A stretch of DNA of 64,000 bases, taken from the NCBI GenBank assembly GCA_947650365.1, contig CANTAL010000003.1, positions 2,170,001 through 2,234,000 of the forward strand, given 5' to 3'. Below are positions 49,341 to 62,410 of the stretch, piece after piece (position 1 is the stretch's first letter; each line of letters begins with the position of its first letter). A model generated the notes under the pieces. That model saw only the letters and a program-made list of their open reading frames with translations. It was not told the origin of the DNA and ran no database searches. The DNA is from Chamaelirium japonicum. Taxonomy: Eukaryota; Streptophyta; Magnoliopsida; Liliales; Melanthiaceae. The translations under genes and the position numbers were made by a program.

Positions 49341-51575
49341 TAATTAAATATTAAATCCTGCTCCAGTATATTGGTCATGGGTTGTAAGATAGGAGATTGC
49401 TTATTTATTTTATTTTAACTAATTATAAAATAATAGAATGGAGCAGGACTTCTCTATAAATAAATAAAGATACCAGAGATAGAATAAAGAAGGAGGAAGT
49501 CCTACTCTTAATATATTAAAATAGTTAATTAATTATTTAAATATTAATAAATTTTATACAACCCCTTAAGAGTGGAGCACGTTTGACGGCTCTCTCATTC
49601 TCCCATCTCACAACACGTTATCAGTACGAAAATGTCAAGCCCAGCGAACCTATCACAAGAAAACAGAAAAAGAAACGAAGATAGAAGAAAGAGAAGAAGA
49701 GAGAAGAAGAAAGAAGAGAATGGAGAGATAAATAAAGAAAGAAGAGAGAAGAAGTCCGGTTCCAGTCCATTGGCCACGGGTATAGGTGTGAAGTAAGAAG
49801 GAATCTAAATTATAAAACTCTACTTTTCAATATTTATACGACCACTTTAGGGTAGGCCATGTTTGACGGCTTTCTCTTTCTCCCTTCTCATAACACGTTA
49901 TCAGCACGAACATATCGAGCCCAGTCGACCAGTCATAAAAAAACGACGAGTGAAACGAAGACAGAAGAGAGAAGAGAACGAAGAGATAAATGAAGAGAGA
50001 ATAGAGAATAAGTCCTGCTCCAGTCCATTGGCCATGGATATAGGTGTGAAGTAAGAAGGAATCTAAATTCCAAAACTCTACTTCTTAATATTTATACGAC
50101 CCCTTTAGGGTGGGCCATGTTTGACGGCTCTCTCTTTCTCCCATCTTATAGTTTGTTATCAGCACGAACATGTCGAGCCCAGCCAACCTATCACAAGAAA
50201 ACAGAGAGTGAAACAAAGACAGAAGAGAGAAAAAAAGAGAGAAGGGAATAGAGAGGTAAACGAAGAGAGAAGAGAGAAGAAGTCCTACTCTAGTCCATTA
50301 GCCATGGTTATAGGTGTGAAGTGCTCCAGTCCATTCGCCACGGGTATTGGTATGAAGTAAGATGGAATCTAAATTTCAAAACTCCACTTCTCAATAATAT
50401 AATTAAATCTCTACGGTCTCTTCTCTTTTATCCCATGGATTAGGGTTTCACATAGATTGCTTAGGCCCTAAGTAAGCTTACCCAATAAATAATATATGAC
50501 CCCTTTAGGGTGGGGCACGTTTGACAGCTCTCGCTTTCTCCTATCTCATAACACGTTATCAACACGAACATGTCCAGCCCAGCCGACCAGTCACAAGAAA
50601 ATAGTGAGTGAAATGAAGACAGAAGAGAGAGAAGAAGAGAACAAAGAGATAAACGAAGAGAGAAGAGAGAAGAAGTCCTGCTCCAGTCCATTAGCCACAG
50701 GTATAGGTGTGTAGTAAGAAGGAACCTAAATTCCAAAATTCCACTTCTTAATATTTATACGACCCCTTTAGAATGGGGCACTATTGATGACTCTCTCTTT
50801 CTCCCATCTCACAACACGTTATCAGCACGAACAAGTCGAGCCCAGTAGATCAGTTATAAGAAAACGGAGAGAGAAACAAAGACAGAAGAGAAAGAAGAGA
50901 ATGAAGGGATAAATAAAGAGAGAAGAAAGAAGAAGTCCTACTCCAGTCCATTGGCCATAGATATAGGTGTGGAGTAAGAAGGAATCTAAATTCCAAAATT
51001 TTACTTCTTAATAATATAATTAAATCTCTCTATTCTCTTCTTTTTTCTCCCATAGATTAGGGTTCCTATAACATGTTTGATGGCTTTCTCTTTCTTCCAT
51101 CTCATAACTTGTTATCAGCACGAATATATCAAATCCAGCCGACCAGTCGTAAGAAAATGGGGAGTGAAACAAAGTCAGAAGAGAGAGAATAAGAGATAAG
51201 AGAACGAAGAGATAAATAAAGAGAGGAGAGAAAAGAAGTCTTGCTCTAGTCCATTGGCCACGGGTATAGGTGTAAAGTAAGAAGGAATCTAAATTCTAAA
51301 ACTCCACTTTTCAAAAATATAATTAAATCTCGGTTCTCTTCTCTCTTCTCTCATGGATTAGGGTTTTCCATAGATTGCTTAGACCCAAAGTAAGCTTACC
51401 CTATAAATAATATAGGACCCCTTTAGGATGGGGCACGTTTGATGGCTCTTTCTTTCTCCTATCTTATAATACATTATCAGAACAAACATGTCGAGCCCAA
51501 CCGTTCAGTTACAAGAAAACGGAGAGAGAAACGAAGATAGAAGAGAGAGAAGAAGAGAGAAGAGAACAGAGAGAT
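49341..51575 (+). repeat. Plus-strand module array
   Basis: After the mosaic at 49341-49560 (compare 6370-6600) come seven forward modules, with primer-binding-like motifs near 49620, 49900, 50158, 50560, 50820, 51112 and 51472. Some begin with the short LTR form (ATACGACCCC) and others with the longer form starting at TCTCCCATGGATTAGGG. A doubled anchor is near 50323, and a GTGTGTAG anchor variant near 50708 marks a partial higher-order repeat. Confidence 0.8.
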
Positions 51576-53010
51576 AAATGAAGAGAGAAGAGAGAAGAAG
51601 TCCTGCTCTAGTCCATTGGCCACGGGTATAGGTGTGAAGTGCTCCAGTCCATTCACCATGGGTATAGGTGTAAAGTAAGAATGGTCTAAATTCCAAAACT
51701 CCATTTCTCAATAATATAATTAAATCTCTTAGTTCTCTTCTCTATTCTCTCATGGATTAGGGTTTCCCATAGATTGCTTAGGCCCTACGTAACCTTACCT
51801 TATAAATAATATATGACCCCTTTAGGGTGGGGGATGTTTGACGGTTCTCTCTTTCTCCCATCTCACAATACGTTATCAGCACGAACATATCGAGCCCAGC
51901 CAACCAATAACAAAAAAATGGAGAGAGAAACGAAGACACAAGAGAGAAAAGAAGAGAGAAGAAAATTGAGTGATAAATAAAGAGAGAAGAAGTCCTGCTT
52001 CAGTCCATTGGCCACGGGTATTGGTGTATAGTAAGAAAGAATCTAAATTCCAAAACTCTACTTCTTAATATTTATATGACCCCTTTAGGGTAGGGCACGT
52101 TTGACGACTCTCTCTTTGCCCAGCCGATCAGTCACAAGAAAACAGAGAGAGAAACGAAGGCAGAAGAGAGAGAAGATGAGAAAAGAGAACGGAGAGATAA
52201 ACGAAAAGAGAAAAGAGAAGAAGTCCAGCTCCAATCCATTGGCCACGGGTATAGATATGAATTAAGAAGGAATCTAAATTCCAAAACTCCACTTCTCAAT
52301 AATATAATTAAATCTCTCTGTTCTCTTCTCTTTTCTCCCATGGATAAGGGTTTACTATAGTAATAGTTTATCTCAATGTTATTATGATTATCATAGTAAT
52401 ATTACTTTAATTTTTTTAATTAAATTAATCCTTTATTTAATTATTAAATAATTTATTAATTAATTTTTTAGTAAAATAATAAATTTATTTAATTATTTAA
52501 TTATCTAGTTATTTTATTAAATTTTTATTAAATTTATTTATTTAATATTATATTATTTAATAATTAAATTAGGTAACTATTTAATTATATTAATTATTAA
52601 ATAAAGAAATAATTATTTAATTATATAATTAATTTATTAATTCATTTTATTAGTGCTCCTATCCATTAGAAACATGTATAAGTGTGAAGTAAAAAGAAAC
52701 CTAAATTCTAAAACTCCACTTCTTAATAATTTAATTAAATATCCCTATTCTATTCTCTTTGTCTCCCATGGATTAGGGTTTCCCATAGATTTCTTAGGCC
52801 CTATGTAAGCTTACCCTATAAATAATATACGACCCCTTTAGGGTGGGGCACGTTTGATGGATTTTTCTTTCTCCCATCTCATAACACGTTATCAACACAA
52901 ACATGTCGAGTCTGGCCTACTAGTCACAAAAAAACAGCGAGAGAATCGAAGACAGAAGAGAGTGAAGATGAGAGAAGAGAACAGATATATAAATAAAGAG
53001 AGAAGATAGA
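51576..53010 (+). repeat. Duplicate of 2605-4025
   Basis: Module for module and nearly base for base the same as about 2605-4025, including the doubled anchor, CCCTACGTAACC (not the usual CCCTAAGTAAGC), GTATTGGTGTATAG, the joint lacking a primer-binding-like motif (CTCTTTGCCCAGCCG), the AT-rich tail (about 52370-52650) and the module starting TGCTCCTATCCATTAG. This is the most similar long-range pair I found in the window. Confidence 0.88.
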
Positions 53011-53044
53011 GAGAGCTTGACATGTTTGTGATGGATTCTCTCTT

Positions 53045-56000
53045 CTGTCTTCGTTTCTCTCTCCGTTTTCTTGCGACTGGTCGGTTGGGCTTGACATGTT
53101 CGTGTTAATAACGTGTTATGAGATGGGAGAAAGAGAGAGCTGTTAAACATGCTCCACCCTAAAGGAGTAGTATTTTATTTATAGGTTAAGTTTACTTAGG
53201 GACTAAGCCATCTATAGGAAACCCTAATCCATGGGAGAAGAGAGAAGAGAACGGAGAGATTTAATTATATTATTGAGAATTAGAGTTTTAGAATTAAAAT
53301 TCCTACTGAATTAAACTAGACATATTATCAGCACGAACATGATTTCTTCTCTCTTCTCTCTTTGTTTATCTCTCCGTTCACTTCTATCTTCTTCTGTCTT
53401 CATATCTCTCCCTGTTTTCTTATGACTGGTCGACTGGGATTGACATATTCATGCTGATAATATGTTGTGAGATAAGAGAAGGATAGAGAAGAGAATAAAA
53501 AGATAAACAAATAGAGAAGAGAGAAGTCTTGCTCTCTATTTCTCCTATCTTACAACACGTTATCAGCACAAACATGTCTAGACCAACCGACCAGTTGCAA
53601 GAAAATAGAGAGAGAAATAAAAACAGAAGAGAGAGAAGAAGAGGAAAGGGAACGGAGAGATAAACGAAGAGAGAAGAAATTCTGCTCCAGTCCATTGGCC
53701 ACGGGTATAGGTATAAAGTAAGAAGGTATCTAAATTCAAAAACTCCACTTCTGTCTTTATTTCTCTCTATATTATTATGATTGGTCAGTTGGGCTCAACA
53801 TGTTCATGTAGATAACGTGTTATGAGAAGAAAGAAGAGAACGGAGAGATAAACATAGAGAGAAGAGAGGATAAGTCTGGCTCCAGTCCATTCGCTATAGT
53901 TATAGGTATAAAGTGAGAAGGAAGCTAAAGTCAAAAACTCTACTTCTCAATAATATAATTAAATCTCTCCGTTCTCTTCTCTCTTCTCCCATGGATTAGG
54001 GTTTCCCATAGACTGATTAGGCCCTAAGTAAGTTGACCCAATAAATAATATATGACCCCTTTAGCTAGGGGCATATTTGATGGCTCTCTCTTTGTCCCAT
54101 CTCACAACACATTATCAGCACGAACATATCGAGCCCAGCCGACCAGTCATAAGAAAAGGGAGAGAAACGAAGATAGAAGAAGAGAGAAGAGAACGAAGAG
54201 ATAAATATGTAGAGAAAAAAGATGAAGTCCTGCTCCAGTCCATTGGCCATGGGTATAGGTGTGAATTAAGAAGGAATCTAAATTCCAAAACTCTACTTCT
54301 TAATATTTATACGACCCTTTAGGGTGGGGCACATTTGATGGCTCTCACTTTCTCCCATCTTACAATACGTTATCAGTATGAACATGTCGAGCCCAGTTGA
54401 TCAGTCACAAGAAAACGGAGAGAGAAATAACAACAGAAGAGATAGAAAAAGAGAGAAGAAAATAAAGAGATAAATAAAGAGAGAAGAGAGAAGAAGTCCT
54501 ACTCCTGTCCATTGGGAATAAAATAGAGAGAGAAATAAAGGCAGAAGTGGAGTTTTGAAATTTAGATTCCTTCTTACTTCACACCTATACCAGTGGCCAA
54601 TGGACTAGAGCAAGACTTCTTCTCTCTTCTCTCTTCGTTTATCTCTCCGATCTCTTCTCTCTTCTTCTATCTCTTCTGTCTTCGTTTCTCTCTCCATTTT
54701 CTTGCGACTGGTCGGCTGGGCTTGACATGTTCGTGCTGATAACGTGTTGTAAGATAGGAAAAAGAGAGAGCCATCAAATGTGCCTCGCCCTAAAGGGGCC
54801 ATATATTATTTATAAGGTAAGTTTACTTAGGGCCTAAGCAATCTATGGAAAATCCAAATCTATAGGAGAAGAGAGAAGAGATCAGAGAGATTTAATTATA
54901 TTATTGAGAAGTAGAGTTTTGGAATTTAAATTCCTTCTTACTTCACACCTATACCCGTGGCCAATGGACTGGAACAGGACTTCTTCTCTCTTTATTTATC
55001 TCTCCGTTCTCTTCTCTCTTATTCTCTCTCTTCTGTCTTCGTTTCTCTCTCCGTTTTCTTGTGACTGGTCGGTTGGGCTCGACATGTTCGTACTGATAAC
55101 GTATTATGAGTTGGGAAAAAGAGAGAGACGTCAAACGTGCCCCAAAACTCTACTTCTCAATAGTATCATCTCAATGTTATTATGATTATCATAGTAATAT
55201 TACTATAATTTTTTAATTAAATTAATCATTAATTTAATTATTAAATAATTTAAATAATTTAATAATTTAAATTAATCCTTAATAATTAAATAAATGATTA
55301 ATTTAAATAAAAAAATTATAGTAATATTACTATGATAATCATAATAACATTGAAATGATACTATTGAGAAGTAGAGTTTTAGGGCACGTTTGACGACTTT
55401 CTCTTTCTCCCACCTAATAATACGTTATCAACACGAACATGTCGAGCCCAGCCGACCAGTCACAAGGAAATGGAGAGAGAAATGAAGATAGAAGAGAGAG
55501 AATATGATAGAAGGGAACAGAGAGATAAATAAAGAGAGAAGAAATCCTACTCCAGCCCATTGGCCATGGGTATAGGTGTGAAGTAAGAAGGAATTTAAAT
55601 TCTAAAACTCTACTTCTTAATAATATAATTAAATCTCTCCGTTCTCTTCTCTTTTTTCTTTTCTCCCATAGATTAGGGTTTTCCATAGATAGCTTAGGCC
55701 CTAAGTAAGCTTACTCTATAAATAATATAAGACCCCTTTAGGGTAGGGCACATTTGACGGCTCTCTTTTTCTTTCATCTTACAACACGTTACCAGTATGA
55801 ATATGTCAAGCCCAACCGACCAATCACAAGAAAACAAAGAGAGAAACAAAGATAGAAAATATATAAGAAAAGAGAAGAGAATGGAGAGATAAATAAAGTG
55901 AGAAGAGAGAAGTCCTGCTCCAGTCCATTAGCCATGGGTATAGGTGTGAAGTAAGAAGGAATCTAAATTCCAAAACTCCACTTCTGCCTTTATTTCTCTC

Positions 56001-57980
56001 TCTATTTTTTTCCCAATGGACTGGAGTAGGACTTCTCTCTTCTTTCTATATTTATCTCTCCGTTTTCTTCTCTCTTATTCTCTCTCTTCTTTCATTAATT
56101 TTATCTCCGTTTTCTTTTGGTTGGTTGATTGGGCTCGAAAAGTTCATACTGATAACGTATAATGAGATGGGAGAAAGAGAGAGCCATTAAATATGCCCCA
56201 CCCTAAAGGGTCGTATAAATATTAAAAAGTGGAGTTTTGGAATTTAGATTCCTTCTAACTTCACACCTATACCCGTGGCCAATGGACTTGAGCAGGAGTT
56301 TATCTCTTTTCTCTCCTTATTTATCTCTCTGTTCTCTTCTCTCTTCTTTTCTCTCTTCTTTTCTCTCTTCTGTCTTTGTTTCTTTCTGTTTTCTTATAAC
56401 TGGTCGGCTGGGCTCGATATGTTTGTACTGATAATGTGTTGTAAGATGGGAGAAAGAGAGAGCCATCAAATATGCCCCAGGCTAAAGGGGTTGTATATTT
56501 TTTATAGGGTCAACTTACTTAGGGCCTAATCAGTCTATGGAAATCCTAATCCATGGGAGAAGAGAAAAGAGAACGGAGAGATTTAATTATATTATTGAAA
56601 AGTGGAGTTTTGAAATTTAGATTCATTCTCACTTTATACCTATAACCATGGCGAATGGACTGGAGCCAGACTTATCCTCTCTTCTCTCTTCGTTTATCTT
56701 TCCGTTCTCTTCTTTCTTCTCACTACACATTATCTGCACGAACATGTCGAGCCCAACCGACCACTCATTAGAAAATAGAGAGAGAAATAAAGATAGAAGT
56801 GGAGTTTTTGAATTTAGATTTATTCTTACTTCACACCTATACCTGTGGCCAATGAACTGGAGTAGGACTTCTTCTCTCTTTGTTTATTTTTCCGTTCCTT
56901 TCTCTCTTTTTCTCTTTCTTCTGTCTTTGTTTCTCTCTCTGTTTTTTTGCAACTGGTTGGCTGCTCTCGATATGTTCGTGTTGATAACGTGTTGTTAGAT
57001 GGAAGAAATAGAGAGCCATCAAATTTGCCCCACCCTAAAGGGGTCATATATTATTTATTAGGTAAGTTTACTTAGGGTCTAAGCAATCTATGGAAAACCC
57101 TAATCTATGGGAGAAAAAAGAAGATAACAGAGAGATTTCATTATATGATTTAGAAATAGAGTTTTAGAATTTAGATTCCTTCTTATTTCTCACCTGTACC
57201 CGTGGCCAATGGACAAGAGCAGGACTTCTTCTCTCTTCTCTCTTCGTTTATCTCTCTATTCTCTTCTCTCTCTTCTGTCTTTGTTTCTCTCTCCATTTTT
57301 TTGTGACTGGTTGGCTAGGCTCGACATGTTCATGCTGATAATGTGTTATAAGATGGGAGAAAGAGAGAGCCATCAAATATGCCCCATCTTAAAGGGGTCA
57401 TATAAATATTGAGAAGTGGATTTTTGGAATTTAGATTCCTTTTTACTTCACACCTATACCCGTGGTGAATGGACAGGAGCAAGACTTCTTCTCTCTTCTC
57501 TCTTTGTTTATCTCTCTGTTCTCTTCTCTATTCTTCTCTCATCTCACAACACGTTATCAGTATGAACATATCGAGCCCAGTCGATCGGTCACAAGAAAAC
57601 GACGAGAGAAATAAAGACAGAAGAAGGAGAAAAGAATGGAGAGATAAACAAAGAAAGAAGAAGTCCTGTTCGTATTGATAACATGTCTAATTTAATTCAG
57701 AAGGAATCTAAATTCCAAAACTCCACTTCTTTGTAATATAATTAAATCTCTCCATTCTCTTCTCTTTTCTCCTATGGATTAGGGTTTCCCATAGATGGCT
57801 TAGTCCCTAAGTAAGCTTAACCTGTAAATAATATATGACTCCTTTAGGGTGGTGCATGTTTGACGGCTCTGTCTTTCTCCCATCTCATAACACGTTATTA
57901 ACATGAACATGTCGAGCCCAGCTGACCAGTCGTAAGAAAACGGAGAGAGAAACGAAGACAGAAGAGAGAGAAGAAGAGAG
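53045..57980. repeat. Large palindrome (inverted duplication), centre about 55262
   Basis: Modules left of about 55262 are repeated in reverse order and orientation on the right. Rare joints pair across the centre: AATAAAGGCAGAAGTGG (54536) with CCACTTCTGCCTTTATT (55978); ACTGATTAGGCCC (54012) with GGGCCTAATCAGT (56522); GATAAGTCTGGCTCC (53869) with GGAGCCAGACTTATC (56662); TAAGCCATCTATAGG (53203) with the TAGATGGCTTAG region (57794). The right arm has about 490 bp extra (about 57000-57490). The innermost 237 bp (55144-55380) are an almost perfect inverted repeat. No gene is seen. Confidence 0.85.
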
Positions 57981-58995
57981 AAAAAAATGAAAAGATAAAC
58001 AAAGATGGAAGAGAGGAGAAGTCATGGTCCAGTCTATTGGCCATGGGTATAGGTGTGAAGTAAGAAGGAATCTAAATTCCAAAACTCTATTTCTGATTTT
58101 GTTTTTCTCTATATTTTCTTGCGATTGGTCGGCTGGGCTCGACATGTTCATACTGATTACGTGTCGTGAGATGGGAGAAAGAGAGAGCCATCAAATGTGC
58201 CCACCTTCTTACTTCACACCTATATCCATGGCCAATCGACTGGAGTAGGACTTCTTCTCTCTTCTTTCTTTATTTATCTCTCTGTTCTCTTCTCTCTTCT
58301 TCTCTCTTCTCACAATATGTTATCAGTACGAACATGTCGAGCCCAGCCGACTAGTCACAAGAAAACAGAGAGAAAAATGAACAGAGAAGAGAACAGAGAG
58401 ATAAACGAAGAGAGAAAAGAATAAAAAGATTTAATTATTTAAAAATTATTTATAATTAAATATTTAAATAATAAGCCGACCAGTCACAAAAAAAATTATT
58501 AAATCTCTCCGTTCTCTTCTCTCTTCTATCTTTATTTCTCTCTCTGTTCTTTTCTTTCTTCTTCTATGGATTAGGGTTTTCCATAGATTGTTATATCACA
58601 ATAATTTAAATAATTTAATTTTAATTATAACGTGTTGAGAAGTGAATATTTAAAACTCTACTTCTTAATATTTATACAACCCCTTTAGGGAGGGGCACGT
58701 TTGACGGCTCTCTTTCTCCCATCTCACAACACGTTATCAGCACGAACATGTCGAGCCTAGCCGACCAATCACAAGAAAGTGGAGAGAGAAATAAACACAG
58801 AAGAGAGAACAGAATGGAGAAATAAATAAAGAGAAAAGAGAGAAGAAGTCCTGTTTCAGTCCGTTTGCCACGGGTATAGGTTTGAAGTAATAAGGAATCT
58901 AAATTCCAAAACTCCACTTCTGTCTTCGTTTTTCTCTCCGTTTTCTTATGACTGGTTAGCTGGGCTCGATATGTTCGTACTGATAACATGTTGTG
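57981..58995. repeat. Modules on both strands
   Basis: Plus-strand body and anchor lead into a minus-strand primer-binding-like motif near 58150, a joined anchor, then plus-strand motifs near 58325 and 58735 and a minus-strand one near 58980. About 58430-58500 and 58590-58650 hold short AT-rich pieces with rearranged LTR fragments. No gene is seen. Confidence 0.7.
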
Positions 58996-59945
58996 AGATG
59001 AGGGATTTCTTATTTATTTTATTTATTTTAAGTAATATTTATTTAAATATAATAAAGTATATTATTTCTTTAAATATTTAAATAGTATAATCTTAACATT
59101 ATTATTTAAATATTTAATTATAAAATAATCAAATAATTTACTTCCATAATTCAAATTTACTTCACACCTATAAATTATTCAAAAACTCTACTCCTTAATG
59201 TGTATTTATTATATTTATTATAATTAAATTATATAAATAATTTATATATTATTTAAATATTAAAATAAATTATTATTTATTTAATTATTTAAAAAAATAT
59301 TAAGTTTTTTAAATTAATATTTTATTATTTATTTATTCAAATAATTTAGTAATTATTTAAATAATAATTAAATAGTTATTAAATTATTGTTTTATTTTAT
59401 TATTTAATTAAATAAATAATTTTTTTATTTATTTCAATTAATATTTTATAATTTAATAAAATAGTTTTTAATTATTTAATTAAATAATAATTTATTTAAA
59501 TTATTATTTGTTTTGCAATAAAATCATTTAATAATTAAATTATTTATTTGTTTAAGTAAATAATCTATTTAATAAATTTTTTTCATAAATAATTTTTTAA
59601 ATATTTAAATAATTAACTAATTATATAATTATCTAAAAATAATATAATAATTAAAGAAATAACTATTAAAATAAATTAATAAATTAATTATATAATTATA
59701 TAATTATTTATTTATTTAGTAATTTAAATAATTAAATAGTTACCTAATTAAGTTATTTAATAATATAATAATAATATAATAATAATATAATAATAATAAA
59801 TAAATAAATTTTTAAAATTAAATAAATAACTAGATAATTACATAATAAAATAAATTTATTATTTTACTAAAAACTTAATTATTAAATAATTAAATTATTT
59901 AATAATTAAATAAATAATTAATTTAATTCAAAAAATTATAGTAAT
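58996..59945. repeat. AT-rich spacer
   Basis: Starts like 7705-7850 (CTTATTTATTTTATTTATTT, then AATATAATAAAGTATATT) and ends in the module edge (ATTATAGTAATATTACTATG). A small ATAATAATAATAT-rich run is at about 59758-59800. No gene is seen. Confidence 0.65.
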
Positions 59946-60510
59946 ATTACTATGATAATCATAATAACGTTAAGATGATACTATTGAGAAGTGGAGTTTT
60001 GAAATTTAGATTCCTTCTTACTTCACACCTATACCCATGGCTAATGGATTGGAGCATGAGTACTTTTCTCTTTTATCTTTGTTTATTTGTATGTTCTCTT
60101 ATCTCTTCTTCTCTCTCTTCTGTCTTTGTTTCTCTCTCTATTTTCTTACGACTGGTTGGCTGTGCTCGACATATTCTTATTGATAACGTGTTGTAAGATG
60201 GGAGAAAAAGAGAGCCGTCAAATATGCCCCACCATAAATAGGTCGTATATTATTTATAGGGTAAGCTTACTTAGGGCCTAAGTAATCTATGGGAATCCTT
60301 AATCCATGGGAGAGATCCGATGGTGGACAGCCATTTGATCGAATGATCTCATAAAAGTTATAATGTTTTAAATTTTTTTAAAGAAAAATATAAATTATTT
60401 TTAAAGTAAAAAATAATGGTGTGTCTTATCTTCCTTCTTTACTTCCTATTATTTAATTAATTTAAATAGTTTAATAAACTAAATAAATAAAAAATTAAAT
60501 AAATATTTAA
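59946..60510 (-). repeat. Full minus-strand module
   Basis: Junction, anchor and pyrimidine body, primer-binding-like motif at about 60175-60188, LTR-like part 60189-60428 (240 bp), then the complement of the purine tract (TCTTCCTTCTTTACTTCC) and about 60 bp of spacer edge. Outside the 10-38 kb region this is the only module I found with both LTR edges. Confidence 0.8.
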
Positions 60511-61895
60511 TTATCTTCTCTCATCTCTCTATATTTTATTACTATGATAGTTAAGTGGAGTTTGTTACTATAATTTTTTTAATTAAATTAATTTTTTTAT
60601 TAAAATGAAGAGAGAAGAGAATTTACTATGATAATAATAATAACGTTGAGATGATACTACTGAGAAATAGAGTTTTGGAATTTAGATTCCTTCTTACTTT
60701 ATACCTATACCCGTGGCGAATGGACTGGAGCAAGACTTTTTCCCTTTTCTCTCTCTCCTGTCTTCGTTTAAATTATTTAATAATTTAAATAATTTAATAA
60801 TTAAGTTTTAAGTAAAATAATTAATTTATTTAATTATTTAGTTATCTAGTTATTTAATATTTTTTTTAATATTAATAGTTTAAAGTAAACTAATTAAATA
60901 ATTATTGAGAGAGAAGAGAGAACAAGTTCTAATCCAAGGGAGAAGAGAGAATAGAATGGAGAGATTTAATTATATTATAGAGAAGTAGAGTTTTAAAATT
61001 TAAATTCCTTCTTACTTCATATCTATACCCGTGGCCAATGGACTGGAGCAGGACTTCTCTTTTCTCTCTTCGTTTATCTCTCTGTTCTCTTCTATCTTCT
61101 TATCTCTCTTTTTCTCTCTCTTTTGTCTTCGTTTCTCTCTCTGTTTTCTTGTGATTGGTCGACTGGGCTCGACATATTCATGCTGATAACGTGTTGTGAG
61201 ATGGGAGAAAGAGAAAGCCATCAAATGTGCCCCACCCTAAAAGGGTCGTATAAATATTAAGAAGAGGAGTTTTGGAATTTAGATTCCTTCTTATTTCACA
61301 CCTATACTCGTGGCCAATGGACTGGAGCAGGACTTCTTCTCTCTTCTCATAATACGTTATTAGCACGAACATGCATGTCGAGCCCATCCGACTAATAATA
61401 AGAAAATAGAGAGAGAAACAAAGACCAAAGAGAAAGAAGAAAAGAGAAGAGAATGAAGAGATAAACAAAGAGAGAAGAGAGAAGAAATCCCACTCTAGTC
61501 CATTGGCCATGGGTATAGGTGTGAAATAAGAAGGAATCTAAATTCCAAACCTTCACTTCTCAATATTTATACGACCTCTTTAGGGTGGGGCACGTTTGAC
61601 GGCTCTCTTTTTCTCCTATCTCATAACACGTAATTAGTACGAACATGTCGAGCCCAGCCGACCAGTCACAAGAAAATGAAGAAAGAAACAAAAACAGAAG
61701 AGAGAGAAGAAGAGAGAAGAAAATAGAGATATAAAAGAAGAGAAAAGAAGTCCAGCTCCAGTCTATTGGCCACGGGTATAGGTGTGAAGTAAGAAGGAAT
61801 CTAAATTCCAAAACTCTACTTCTCAATAATATAAATAAATCTCTTTGTTTTCTTCTCTTTTCTACCATGAATTAGGGTTTCCCATAGCAATAGTT
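60511..61895. repeat. Rearranged fragments and modules
   Basis: About 60511-60960 is a patchwork of anchor, body and AT-rich pieces with rearranged ends. Minus-strand modules follow (60960-61240, 61260-61340), then plus-strand modules with motifs near 61355 and 61630, closing with CCATGAATTAGGGTTTCCC and CAATAGTTCATCTC near 61890. No gene is seen. Confidence 0.7.
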
Positions 61896-62410
61896 CATCT
61901 CAACGTTATTATGATTATCATATTAATTTACTATAATTTTTTTAAATTAATTAATTATTTATTTCATTATTAAATAATTTAAATAATTTAATAATAAAGT
62001 TTTTAGTAAGATAATTAATTAATTTAATTATTTAATTATCTAGTTATTAAATTAAATTTATTATTTTATTTATTTATTATTATTATAATATTTAATAATT
62101 AAATTAGGTAGTTATTTAATTATTAAAATTATTAAAGTAAAAAATAATAATTTAATTATATAAGTAATATATTAATTCATTTTATTAGTTATTTCTTTCA
62201 TTATTATTTTATTTTAAAATAATTAAATAATTAGTCAATTATTTAAATATTTAAAAACTTATTTAGTGATGAAATATATTAAATAAATTATTTAATTAAA
62301 TAAATAAATAATTTAATTATTAAATAATTTTATAGTTAAATAAATAATAATTTAAATAAATTATTATATAATTAAATAAATAAATAATTATTTTATAAAT
62401 TATAAAATAT
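61896..62410. repeat. AT-rich tail of a higher-order repeat
   Basis: Same start and course as 45361-45900. It ends ATTAAAACTATTGAGAAATGG, the counterpart of 45891. No gene is seen. Confidence 0.7.

Noticed and set aside
56716-56725. CACTACACAT as a possible CACTA left end
   Set aside because: It is a variant of the module's CTCACAACACGTTATC segment, has no CACTACAAGAA and no subterminal repeats.
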